Below are positions 16,801 through 24,206 of a stretch of DNA of 64,000 bases, one piece after another. How positions within the stretch are numbered: position 1 is the first letter of the stretch; every line of letters starts with the position of its first letter. The notes under the pieces were generated by a model that made no database searches, was not told where the DNA came from, and saw only the letters and a program-made list of their open reading frames with translations. The stretch covers positions 248,001-312,000 of the forward strand of contig JADKDT010000001.1 in assembly GCA_016714465.1 (NCBI GenBank), written 5' to 3'. Source of the stretch: Candidatus Brachythrix odensensis (GTDB lineage: Bacteria > Chloroflexota > Anaerolineae > J036 > Brachytrichaceae). The translations under genes and the position numbers were made by a program.

Positions 16801-19379
16801 CCAATCACGGCGTGGCGCGGGTGCTCGACGGCGGGCGCGCGATCGCCGCCGAGACGGTGATTACGGCCGCGCGGATGCTGCCCTGGCAGGTGTGGGTGCG
16901 GGCCCGGATCATCGATGTGTATCCGTGCAGCCGGGTCTTCACCAACACCGCCCAGTACCGTCTTGCCATGGGCGGGGTGGTCTTCGAGGGCAACAGCAAC
17001 ACCGTGGTCGGCAGCGCGATCTGCCCGGACCTCGGCGATGCGCCTGATAGCAGCAACCACTGGGGCATGCCGATGACGGCCTATCCTGGCGTGCCGGCCC
17101 TGTTCCCGACCGTCTTCGATTCCCCATTCGGGCAGCCGCGCGGGCCCAAGCACTGGAACGCGCGGGTATTCCACCTCGGGAAATCGGTGAGCTTCGAGCG
17201 TGAGGCGGATTTGGCCGCTGACACCGACGGGGTCAACAACCTCCGCCCGCCGCTCAATCAGCCCAACCTCGATCGCTTCGACGATGGCCTGTTGCGCCGG
17301 CCGGCCTTCGTCAACTGCCAGACCACCCAACTCGTGCTCCTCATCCACAAGGTCTTGCCGGCGCCGGCCAATGTGGGTTTTCTGAACGTGTGGATCGACG
17401 GCAACCACGACGGCGACTGGGGCGACGCGGTCCAGTGCCCCAATATCGCGGGCGGCACAACGTTCGCACCCGAGCATATCCTCATCGACGCGCCGGTGGC
17501 GCTGGGCGCGCCCGGCTTCCAGGTTGTCACCGTGACGACGACGGGACCGGTGCCCTGGGATCCCGCCAATACGCTCCGGCCGGCATGGCTGCGGGTGACC
17601 CTGAGCGAGCAGCCCTCGGTCAAGGTGCTGCCCGTCGCCTGTGTCGGCGCGGGTTGCGTGTATGGCGATGGGCGCGGGCCAAACACCGGCTTCCGCTTTG
17701 GCGAGACCGAGGACTATCTGTATCGCCAGGCCGAGCAGCATGACAATGCCGATCCGATCGTCATCAAGCGCGGCGAGATCCTGCCGCGGGTCAGCCCGGA
17801 TGGCACGAGCGCGCCGGATCTGGCGTGGCACGCGACCTGGCTCATCGAATACGGCAATGCAGGCTCCGACACCGCCACCGATGTGGTGGTCAAGGACACT
17901 CTCGCGGGCGATCAGACGCTTGAGGGGATCCGGATGGATCCGCCCGTGCCGGCGACGACGACCGGTCCGGAGAGCACCTTCCTGGTTGGCACGCTGCTGG
18001 CCGGCCAGCGCGGCCGCATTCAGATCCACAGCACCCTGCCGATCACGACCCCGCCTGGGACGGTGATCACGAATACGGTGACGATCACGGGCAGCAACGA
18101 CGCCGACCCCGGCAACAACACGGCCGTGGTGACGTTGACCGTGCCGCTGCTGCCGCCGGTCATCGTCTCGCCCCAGGCCGGCTCGACCTGCACCGGTTTC
18201 TTCACCGTGGCCGGGATGGCCTCGCCGGGCGCGACGGTGCATGTGTTCGTGGATGGGATCGAAGTCGGCACGGCGATCGCCGGCCCGGCCGGGCGCTGGG
18301 CGCTGGGTGTATCGCTGCCCGATGGCTCGCACGCCATTCATGCGGTCGCGGAGTTCGGCGGGATGATGAGCCCGCCCTCGCCGACGGTCGTCATCATCGT
18401 CGACAGCACGCTGACCTGGGATCCGCTCTCGCTGCGCTTCATCGACGCGGACGGCAATGTGCTGTCGCCGCGGGACGGCTCGGGGCGGATGGATGAGACC
18501 GGCTGGATGATCCGGCTGCGCGCGCACATGACCTACACCGTGCGGGTGCGGGTGTGCTGCGAAGACGCCAATGCCACCGTGACGTTGGACGTGCCCGGGC
18601 TGGGCGAGGTCGTCCTGACCGACCCGGATGGCGACCACGTCTACGAGGCGACCTTTGTGACGGGCGATCGGGTAACCCTCGAGAGCGGCGCGGTCCGGCT
18701 GTGCGTGACCTGCCATCTGATTCGGCGCTGCACCGACGGGACGATCCTGATCGATCCGTATGGGGTGGTCTACGACGCGGCGCTCGGCATCGGTTCGCCG
18801 CTCAAGGACGCCCAGGTGATGTGTCTTGAGGACAAGGGCGGAGCGGCTTTTGGTCTGTGGAACGCCGCGGACACGGGCCAGATCAACCCGCAAATGACCC
18901 AGGCCGACGGGTGGTTCAGCTTCTTCACCCCTCCCGGCACGTTCCGGCTGGTATCGACGAAGACGGGCTATCAGACCTTTCGCAGCGGTGACATCGTGGT
19001 GAGCAGCGCGCCGGTGCGCTACGACATCCCGATGACGGCCGTGCCGGTGAAGACGGCCCAGTACACCGTGACGGTCAGCGAAAGCGGCTTTGAGCCGACC
19101 GAACTGCGCGTGCCGCCCGGATCGGTGGTGGCTTTTGTCAACCTGGACACGGGCGCGCATGCGTCGACGTCATATGACGGCGCGGTGGTTGGCTTGCGGG
19201 CGACGGCGGCGGACGCCTGGGACAGCGGGGCGCTGGAGAGCGGCGAAGAATATGTTCGCGCGTTTGACGTACTCGGCGAGTTCAACTACTACGACACGCA
19301 GAACCCGGGCTCGGTGGCGTTGATCGTGGTGGAGCCGGCTGCGGTGTTCAGGGGGTATCTGCCGGCGATTGTGCGCTAG
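13833..19379 (+). CDS. Giant secreted multidomain protein (GEVED / DUF11 / PKD / cupredoxin-like)
   Basis: The 1848-residue exported protein starts at the ATG at 13833 (GGGAGG seven bases before), with a signal peptide through about residue 29. Three GEVED-type domains each open with DLGDAPDSSNH or GDAPDST and close with GDGRGPxxG..FGETEDY (roughly residues 195-410, 535-785, 1050-1290). Between them are DUF11-like repeats (KKITAVVGGPAITVGPNLSV; ITKTAPAGPLHLGDVFTYSV; DPIVIKRGEILPRV) and a PKD-like domain starting TPTASAGSDRVVFETDSVTL. The C-terminal third has an Ig-like repeat, a carboxypeptidase-regulatory-like segment and a cupredoxin-like fold beginning YTVTVSESGFEPTELRVPPG. In the last, the usual Cys/His copper ligands are replaced (FNYYDTQNPGS). 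The chain ends FRGYLPAIVR. It is probably cell-surface or extracellular; function is unknown. Confidence 0.88.
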   Translation: MNTRKLHRFVTATLTAALLGASMLNGAAARQTPAASIPEAGANTALAAPGQPSGPETLGPAIAVTKKITAVVGGPAITVGPNLSVDFQIDVAVQDAPSAFAMAITDTLPPFLVLETAWAPIGQVEILSATNIVRWLTPVPQGNSLASVIVRARLANSAPCGQAIVNTAQWSSGPSGGSQSGLAQAPAYIVPCPDLGDAPDSSNHFGAPMQAYIGVPAAFPTVFDSPLGQPRGPKHLNAGPIHLGPRFSIEGEADQGPDADGPNNLRPISNTANLDLWDDGLLARPTLVNCQVAQLRVSINVTNPIVGANAYLNAWLDINRDGDWADYFQCPNDVASPEHILIDQLIPTGAPGMLVITVPTSSPVFWPTAMITKPAWLRLTLSDQMSPKPLGGLYGDGRGPDLGYAFGETEDYIVNRANTTPTASAGSDRVVFETDSVTLDGSGSMAGDPANLLDFHWEQISGPMVVLTAPDAPSTNFLAPTIGAPETVLRFRLTVTEYAPLQGKSADTVMKPSSGGGDPTGMAETEVTITVTQEIGDFGDAPDSTFNAYGGWYTNTAYPMGGGIPGRFPSAYLSSPPGQAAGPRHSRANIIYLGNNVTREADADLLPDADIVTNILNGGADVANMDEGDDGWLNPNVPFADCRTTTLRVRVRRTALPLPANLQAMYLNVWRDGNRDGDWEDWKNCPQTVGTTVVPKAFEWIVQNWAVGLPPAGGFVDLNVPTMLVRDDMPNAPVWLRFSLSERPIPMTTTTGLADGRGPNAPFFHATGETEDYYRPGEPEGQPGPVYITKTAPAGPLHLGDVFTYSVLVQHVGGTAPATAYLTDALPSGVTWAGLINWEEVNPSVAALGATFNPAHGPNGTAYWWGMLSPNAIARVDVRVRVTGCPLAPITNIAHLRSGGALRESAASTIIECVRPNPHITLTKRILTDTTGITPGATSTDPTGLAALMPLGEVFFALDLSADGIEPVAQTAARITDAMPEGVVALSVQTNHGVARVLDGGRAIAAETVITAARMLPWQVWVRARIIDVYPCSRVFTNTAQYRLAMGGVVFEGNSNTVVGSAICPDLGDAPDSSNHWGMPMTAYPGVPALFPTVFDSPFGQPRGPKHWNARVFHLGKSVSFEREADLAADTDGVNNLRPPLNQPNLDRFDDGLLRRPAFVNCQTTQLVLLIHKVLPAPANVGFLNVWIDGNHDGDWGDAVQCPNIAGGTTFAPEHILIDAPVALGAPGFQVVTVTTTGPVPWDPANTLRPAWLRVTLSEQPSVKVLPVACVGAGCVYGDGRGPNTGFRFGETEDYLYRQAEQHDNADPIVIKRGEILPRVSPDGTSAPDLAWHATWLIEYGNAGSDTATDVVVKDTLAGDQTLEGIRMDPPVPATTTGPESTFLVGTLLAGQRGRIQIHSTLPITTPPGTVITNTVTITGSNDADPGNNTAVVTLTVPLLPPVIVSPQAGSTCTGFFTVAGMASPGATVHVFVDGIEVGTAIAGPAGRWALGVSLPDGSHAIHAVAEFGGMMSPPSPTVVIIVDSTLTWDPLSLRFIDADGNVLSPRDGSGRMDETGWMIRLRAHMTYTVRVRVCCEDANATVTLDVPGLGEVVLTDPDGDHVYEATFVTGDRVTLESGAVRLCVTCHLIRRCTDGTILIDPYGVVYDAALGIGSPLKDAQVMCLEDKGGAAFGLWNAADTGQINPQMTQADGWFSFFTPPGTFRLVSTKTGYQTFRSGDIVVSSAPVRYDIPMTAVPVKTAQYTVTVSESGFEPTELRVPPGSVVAFVNLDTGAHASTSYDGAVVGLRATAADAWDSGALESGEEYVRAFDVLGEFNYYDTQNPGSVALIVVEPAAVFRGYLPAIVR

Positions 19380-19382
19380 ACA

Positions 19383-19429
19383 TTCCGGCAGGGCACCCCT
19401 CGGCGGAGCCGAGGGGTGCCCTGCCGGAA
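19383..19429. repeat. Capped palindrome, perfect 22-bp arms, GGCGGAGCC cap
   Basis: Arms TTCCGGCAGGGCACCCCTCG and complement, tip GGC-GGA-GCC. It begins three bases after the stop of the giant secreted gene and faces a minus-strand small gene, so it may serve as a convergent terminator. Confidence 0.88.
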
Positions 19430-19442
19430 CAACTCAAAAACA

Positions 19443-19484
19443 GCGCGCAAGCCCGAGCCGGCATGCCGGTTCGGGCTTGCGCGC
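19443..19484. terminator. Palindromic terminator candidate of the 57-residue membrane protein gene
   Basis: GCGCGCAAGCCCGA/TCGGGCTTGCGCGC arms surround the self-complementary core CCGGCATGCCGG, with a single G-T pair. It lies 11 bases beyond the stop of the minus-strand gene at 19496. No T-run is present. Confidence 0.6.
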
Positions 19485-19495
19485 GATTACTCGAC

Positions 19496-19669
19496 CTACA
19501 TGCCGTCGAGCATGTTGCCCAGCGCGAGGACAACAAAGCCGACGAAGACGAGCCAGAACGAGTTTGCGGACAGGACTGGGATCGCGACCAGGGTCGAGAG
19601 CAGGCCCAGAACGGCGAGCACGACCGCGATCAGAAACGTAGCCTGTTTCGGTGCGCTAAGTTTTTTCAT
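19496..19669 (-). CDS. 57-residue two-helix membrane protein, unknown function
   Basis: A short gene with a good start: GGAGGAAC lies four bases before the ATG at 19669. The product begins MKKLSAPKQATFLIAVVLAV and has two hydrophobic segments (about residues 11-31 and 36-51) joined by a short polar turn with a Pro and SANSF, ending GNMLDGM. It resembles the many unnamed two-helix small membrane proteins. The region is under no other coding constraint visible on the plus strand, and a palindrome lies just past its stop, which together make the gene credible. No function can be proposed. Confidence 0.72.
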   Translation of the reverse strand: MKKLSAPKQATFLIAVVLAVLGLLSTLVAIPVLSANSFWLVFVGFVVLALGNMLDGM

Positions 19670-19906
19670 TGAGTTCCTCCGGAATGATTACGATGACCTC
19701 CGTGACTCCTCTTCCACGAGGCAAGTCATCGAAGGCTGATGATTGTCACGCGGGCAAGGCCTCTCGCAACGCATTGCGACACATTTGGCCGCGCCACCCG
19801 TGACGAAACGACTATAGCAGTTATCCCGAAAGTTGCGAGGTAGGCCAATTTGGGGTGAAGCGTGCCTGGTCCCGTCACCTTGCGCTGTGACCACATCAAG
19901 GAATAT

Positions 19907-19951
19907 CCGAAATCGACACGCTCCGGCAAAGCCGGAGCAGGTCGATTTCGG
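19907..19951 (-). terminator. Palindrome directly after the CPBP protease gene
   Basis: CCGAAATCGAC..GCTCCGGC pairs with GCCGGAGC..GTCGATTTCGG around an AAA tip, four bases past the stop codon. It probably terminates this minus-strand gene, though no clear T-run follows. The tip is GCAAAGC rather than GCGNAGC. The rest of the 19670-19906 gap shows no gene. Confidence 0.65.
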
Positions 19952-19955
19952 CGAC

Positions 19956-20882
19956 CTACCTTCCGCCCGCGGCGACCGAGCCCGCGGCCAGAAACGTGAA
20001 GATGCAGACATCCATCAGGAAATGGATGAACCACGCCCAGAAGAAGCCCTTCGTCTCAAGCATGGATCGGCCAAGAAACCAGCCGGCCACGGTCGACATC
20101 GCGACGCCCAGCAGCCCATACGGCACGCCGTAGAAGTGGCCGATCCCGAAGAACGCGGCCGTCATCAGCAGGGCCTGGACCCCACCCACCACGGGCTGAA
20201 GCGCCCCGAGTTCAGGCGCGCGGTAAATCATCTCCTCGCCAACGGCGTTGGCCGCCGCGAACAGGAGGATGAAGGGCAACAGCGGCAGGGCCCTGCCCAG
20301 GTTCGCGAGCGGCGCGCCGCCCGCCAGGACGGAGAAGACCACGACACCGGCCGACAGGGCGATGGCGATCGCCGGACCGCGCCGCTTCCACGTGCCTGTT
20401 CCCATCAACCCCACCCATTGGACCGGCGCGGCCGGCGCGGCAGGATCGCCCAACTGAAAGAAGAAAGCCGAACGCCGGCGCAGAAGCAGCCAGGCCAGCC
20501 CGGCCATGAGCAGGCCGATGGCAACCCGCTGCGATTGCTGGACCGCCAGGCGATCGACGAAGGCGTCCTGCCCCGACGTGACCGCGCGACTGAGTTGGGT
20601 TTGGATCCACAGGTCGCCGATCAGCAGCGGAAGCGCATTGACGCCGATCAACAGGATGAAGTACGGCAGGAGCGGGCGGACGGCGCGCCAGGCCACGCCG
20701 ATGACGATGGCGCCAGCCAGGAACGCCAGCTTTGCATACACGAGCCAGGCCGGCGCGCTGCCCGTCAGCTCACGGAGAAGGATGAGGGGGAGTTCCGACG
20801 CGGCGAGTGTCGCCGTCCAGGCGCATGCGAGGGCGGACAGCCGGCCAACAGCCAGGGTGGGGACTTTCGCTTGGAAGGTCAC
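19956..20882 (-). CDS. CPBP-family intramembrane metalloprotease (CAAX protease-like/Abi)
   Basis: A 308-residue polytopic membrane protein with about eight hydrophobic segments. The C-terminal Abi/CPBP domain shows the three metal-site motifs in order: EEMIYRAPELGAL (EExxxR), FFGIGHFYGVPYG (FxxxH) and FIHFLMDVCIF (HxxxD). This identifies a Rce1-like glutamate-type intramembrane protease. In bacteria such proteins process or scavenge membrane peptides; the substrate here is unknown. The neighbouring GH20 gene lies upstream on the same strand, with its stop only 48 bases away, but a dispersed repeat lies between them. The ATG at 20882 gives MTFQAKVPTLAV, followed by the first helix. Confidence 0.88.
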   Translation of the reverse strand: MTFQAKVPTLAVGRLSALACAWTATLAASELPLILLRELTGSAPAWLVYAKLAFLAGAIVIGVAWRAVRPLLPYFILLIGVNALPLLIGDLWIQTQLSRAVTSGQDAFVDRLAVQQSQRVAIGLLMAGLAWLLLRRRSAFFFQLGDPAAPAAPVQWVGLMGTGTWKRRGPAIAIALSAGVVVFSVLAGGAPLANLGRALPLLPFILLFAAANAVGEEMIYRAPELGALQPVVGGVQALLMTAAFFGIGHFYGVPYGLLGVAMSTVAGWFLGRSMLETKGFFWAWFIHFLMDVCIFTFLAAGSVAAGGR

Positions 20883-20891
20883 AAAGCCTTC

Positions 20892-20929
20892 TTGGTGCCT
20901 TTGTGTCTTTGTGTCTTTGTGGTGAAGCT
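20892..20929. repeat. Dispersed repeat with 8-bp units (CTTTGTGT)
   Basis: TTGGTGCC(TTTGTGTC)(TTTGTGTC)TTTGTGGTGAAGC lies between the GH20 stop and the CPBP start. A reverse-complement relative (TCACCACAAAGACACAAAGGCAC) is at 36351. Confidence 0.7.
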
Positions 20930-20930
20930 T

Positions 20931-22465
20931 CTACCCCATCAACCGCTGCGCCACGCCCAGTAGCGCCAATCGATGCTGGTGGGCCTTGAGGCCCTTCAGC
21001 AGCCTCGTCCGCGTCGCGGCGGGCTTTGGGCGTCCAGACCGCCTCAGCGAAAGCGCACAGGCGCGGGTATAGCATGTATTCGGCTGCCGCCGGGGTGGGG
21101 GTGTATTCGGTCCACAATTGGCACTGCGCGCCGAGGACGTGCCCGGCGTGGGCGGGGTCGAGGTTGGCCGGGATGGGCTCATAGGCGCACACCTTCTCGA
21201 CTGAGGTGTAGTTGCCGATGGCCAGCGGCTCATTGGCCCGGTCCTCGCTCTGGTAGTAGTCGAAATACGTTGTGTGATAGGGGGCCATAACCACATCGTG
21301 GCCGGCCTGGGCGGCGGTAATCCCGCCCTGCTCGCCCCGCCACGACATGACCACCGCATTCGGGGCCAGCCCGCCCTCGAGGATCTCGTCCCAGCCCACC
21401 AGCACCCGCCCGCGCTCGGACAAAAAGGCGTCCATGCGCTTCATGAAATGGGCCTGCAGCTCGGCTTCGTCCGTCATGCCCTGCGCGCGCATGAAGGCCT
21501 GCATGCGGGGCGATTCGACCCACTCGTCGCGCGGGCACTCGTCGCCGCCGAGGTGGATGTACTTCGAGGGGAAGAGCTCAAGCGCCTCGCTCAGCACATC
21601 CTGGGCGAAGGCGATGGTTTCCTCGCTGATGTTGAGCACGCGCTTCGAGATCCCCCAGTGCGGCCAGACCTCGGCCGGCGCGTCGAGGTTGCCCAATTCG
21701 GGATAGGCGGCGATGGCGGCCATCATGTGGCCGGGCATGTCGAACTCGGGCAGGACCAGGATGTGGCGGGCGGCGGCGTAAGCGACGATCTCGCCCACCT
21801 CGGCCTGGGTGTAGAAGCCGCCATGGGGGAGGCCGTCGAACAGATCGCGCTTGTCATACTCGTGGCCCAGGCGCGTCGTCGCTCGCCACGCCCCGACCTC
21901 GGTCAGGACGCGGGTATTTGCGGACCTCGAAGCGCCAGCCCTGGTCATCGGTGAGATGCCAGTGAAAGACGTTCATCTTGTGCAGGGCGAGCAGATCGAG
22001 ATGCTTCTTGATGAAGGCGACCGGCATGAAGTGGCGCGAAACGTCCAGATGCGAGCCGCGCCAGCCGAAGCGCGGGGCGTCCGCGATGCGCACGCCCGGC
22101 ACCATCCACGCCACCATGGCGATGGGCTGGGCGGTGAAGATGCCGGCCGGCAGAAGCTGACGCAATGTCTGCCCGGCATAGAAAGCGCCGGCAGCGTCCC
22201 CGGCCTGGATGCTCACCCGCTCGGGCGTGGCCTCGAGGGTATAGGCCTCGTGACCGAGGTTTTCCGACAGGCCGAGTTCAATGACATCGCCCTCGCGGGT
22301 ATTCGCCACGATGGCGAGGGAGAAGCCGGTCGCGGGCCGCAGCCAGCCGGCCAGCATCTCGGCCTCGGCCCGCAGCGCGGGCGGGCAGGCGATGACCGTG
22401 TTGGAGGAAAGCGAGAAACCGGAACCGACGAGGTCGAGTGAGGCGGGGTTGGGAATGAGGCGCAT
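20931..22465 (-). CDS. Beta-N-acetylhexosaminidase (GH20), two frame breaks
   Basis: A family 20 glycosidase releasing terminal N-acetylhexosamine by substrate-assisted catalysis. From the ATG at 22465 the first frame gives the N-terminal GH20b-like domain and the barrel start (APRFGWRGSHLDVSRHFMPV, HWHLTDDQGWRFEV). The frame breaks near 21908, where KYP should run into LTEVGAWR; removing one base fixes it. The second frame carries FDMPGHMMAAIAAYPEL, the catalytic Asp-Glu in YIHLGGDECP, and WDEILEGGLAP. A second break near 21003 switches to a frame ending LLKGLKAHQHRLALLGVAQR, the normal GH20 tail, with a stop at 20931. The repaired length is about 510 residues, typical. No signal peptide is seen, so it is probably cytosolic. 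Confidence 0.85.
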
Positions 22466-22475
22466 GGCAGACTTA

Positions 22476-22481
22476 ACTATA
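22476..22481 (-). promoter_or_regulatory. -10-like hexamer of the GH20 gene
   Basis: TATAGT on the minus strand lies 10 bases before the ATG at 22465, with no Shine-Dalgarno; it supports this start over the longer open frame. Confidence 0.5.
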
Positions 22482-22550
22482 TCTGAGGCGGTTGACGGAA
22501 TCACTGAACCGTGCCACACCCACTAAACATCGCCTGTTTATTGCCACTTA

Positions 22551-22598
22551 CAGGAGAACGGGAGAGGACATTTACCCTCCCGTTCTCCCGTTCTCCTG
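22551..22598. repeat. Palindrome, CAGGAGAACGGGAG arms
   Basis: CAGGAGAACGGGAG pairs with CTCCCGTTCTCCTG, with an internal extra CTCCCGTT half-repeat. It lies between the divergent GH20 and sugar-importer genes. The palindrome at 31042 uses the same GGAGAACGGGAG arm. Confidence 0.75.
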
Positions 22599-22684
22599 CA
22601 AATTGCTTGCATAGTTGGTTCGGCGTGGCTTCAGCCGGAGAACAGCAGACTTTGCAGGAGCAATGAGGCGTTCGTGGCCCCCTC

Positions 22685-22714
22685 TTGCGCAAATCCGAAA
22701 ACTGCGCATAATGT
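22685..22714 (+). promoter_or_regulatory. Putative promoter of the sugar-importer operon
   Basis: TTGCGC (22685-22690), an 18-base spacer and TAATGT (22709-22714) lie directly before, and touch, the first operator palindrome, so a bound repressor would block initiation. Confidence 0.5.
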
Positions 22715-22754
22715 CCAAAACGTTTTGGAACTCTGTCTGTCCAAAACGTTTTGA
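22714..22754. promoter_or_regulatory. Twin LacI-type operators
   Basis: Two copies of TCCAAAACGTTTTGGA-like palindromes are present: the first (22714-22729) is a perfect 16-mer, the second (22740-22754) is TCCAAAACGTTTTGA. Their centres are 26 bases apart. The central CG and AT-rich half-sites are those of LacI/GalR-family operators. No LacI-type gene lies in the window. Confidence 0.75.
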
Positions 22755-22777
22755 CCCATACCAAAAGGAGCCTCCAG

Positions 22778-24145
22778 ATGAACCCGAAACTCGCCAAGCT
22801 GCTGAGTCTGACCGGCGCGCTGAGCCTTGCGCTCTCCGCCTGCACGGCTGCTGCCCCGCCAGCGCCCACCGCGGCGCCCGCCAAGCCCACGGAGGCCGCC
22901 AAACCGGCCGCCACCACCGCCCCTGCGACCGCTGGGAAAGTGTTCTTCTACAGCACCCAGGGCAACACCGTCAACGAGGCGGAGGCCCTCCGCAAACAGG
23001 TGCTGAACACCTTCAAGGGCGAGGTCGAGCTCGTCACCGAGGCCGGCGGCCCGTTCCTCGACAAGATCATTGCCGAGAACAAGGCCGGCAAGGGCACGGT
23101 CGATGTCGCGGCCGGCCTGATCGGTGATATGTCGCCGCTGACCACCGGGCAGCTCAAGGACCTGACCGCCCTCAAGGCCAAACTGGGTGATCGCGGTATT
23201 CCCGCCAGCTTCTGGGAAGTCAGCAAGCTCGGGACTGACAAGACCCTGTTGGTCCCCTGGATGCAGGCCACCCTGATCATGGGCGTGAACAAAAAGGCGC
23301 TCAAGTACCTGCCCAGCGGCGCTGACATCAACAATTTGACCTATGACCAGCTCCTGGCCTGGGGCAAGGCGATGAAGGACGGCGAAAAAGAGGCCAAGAT
23401 CGGCTTCGCGGCCGGCGCCAATGGCCTGATCCACCGCTTCTTCCAGGGCTACCTCATCCCCGCTTTCAGCGGCGGCACGGCCGCCACTTACGGCACCCCC
23501 GAGGCGGCCGCGGCCTGGAAGTACTTCGTCGACCTGTGGCAGTATGTCAACCCGCAGAGCACCACCTATAACTTCATGCAGGAGCAGCTCCTGAGCGGCG
23601 AAGTGTGGGTGACGATCGATCACGTGGCGCGCCTGAAGGACGCCTTCGCCAACAAGCCCGATGACTTCGTCGCCGCCCCGGCCCCGATCGGGCCCAAGGG
23701 CCGAGCCTATATGGTCATCCTGGCCGGCATGGGGATCCCCGCCACATCGCCCAACCCAACGGGTGCCGAGGCCCTGGTCGACTTCATGACCTCCGCCGCG
23801 ACCCAGGCCGCAAATCTGACCGCCATCGGCTTCTACCCGGTCAGCGGCGGCGAGCTGCCCGCGAACGCGCCCGCCTGGCAAAAGGCCATGGGCAGCGCGG
23901 TCAAGGCCCAGGCCGCCGACGCCAAGGCCCTGCCCGTCCTCATCCCGCAGGGTCTGGGCGCCAAGGGCGGCGACTTCAACAAGGTCTACCGCGACACCTT
24001 CACCGAGATCGTGCTGAACAAGGCCGACATCACCGCCACCCTTGCCAAGCAGAAAGTCGTCCTGCAGGGCGTGATGAACGACACCAAGGCCCCGTGCTGG
24101 GCGCCCGATCCGGTCAAGGCCGGCGAGCCCTGCGTGATCAAGTAG
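22778..24145 (+). CDS. ABC transporter sugar-binding lipoprotein (extracellular family 1)
   Basis: Substrate-binding component of the importer encoded downstream. The ATG at 22778 follows AAAAGGAG. The N-terminus is a lipoprotein signal with lipobox LALSAC (Cys about residue 22), then an Ala/Pro/Thr linker typical of surface lipoproteins in Chloroflexota. The mature domain begins GKVFFYSTQGN and has the family 1 pattern (VDVAAGLIGDMSPLT, LVPWMQATLIMGVNKKALK, ATYGTPEAAAAWKYFVDLW, PIGPKGRAYMVILAGMGIP). The 455 residues are normal for sugar-binding proteins. It is the first gene after the twin operators and is followed by two permeases. The ligand is inferred from the operon to be glucosylglycerate, mannosylglycerate or a related glucoside. 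Confidence 0.88.
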   Translation: MNPKLAKLLSLTGALSLALSACTAAAPPAPTAAPAKPTEAAKPAATTAPATAGKVFFYSTQGNTVNEAEALRKQVLNTFKGEVELVTEAGGPFLDKIIAENKAGKGTVDVAAGLIGDMSPLTTGQLKDLTALKAKLGDRGIPASFWEVSKLGTDKTLLVPWMQATLIMGVNKKALKYLPSGADINNLTYDQLLAWGKAMKDGEKEAKIGFAAGANGLIHRFFQGYLIPAFSGGTAATYGTPEAAAAWKYFVDLWQYVNPQSTTYNFMQEQLLSGEVWVTIDHVARLKDAFANKPDDFVAAPAPIGPKGRAYMVILAGMGIPATSPNPTGAEALVDFMTSAATQAANLTAIGFYPVSGGELPANAPAWQKAMGSAVKAQAADAKALPVLIPQGLGAKGGDFNKVYRDTFTEIVLNKADITATLAKQKVVLQGVMNDTKAPCWAPDPVKAGEPCVIK

Positions 24146-24206
24146 CTTGAACTGGCGGGTCGAGCATCGCCCTGGGGCGCTGCGCGACCCGCCGCCAATC
24201 CACTCC

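Noticed and set aside
13902..19160. A 1752-codon open frame on the minus strand opposite the giant secreted protein
   Set aside because: It is the codon-phase shadow of a high-GC gene: its translation is rich in Arg/His/Gly and has no domain pattern, while the plus strand has a signal peptide and clear repeated domains.
20931..22465. GH20 gene as a pseudogene
   Set aside because: All catalytic blocks are conserved on both sides of each break and the natural C-terminus is found in the third frame; consensus indels explain it better.
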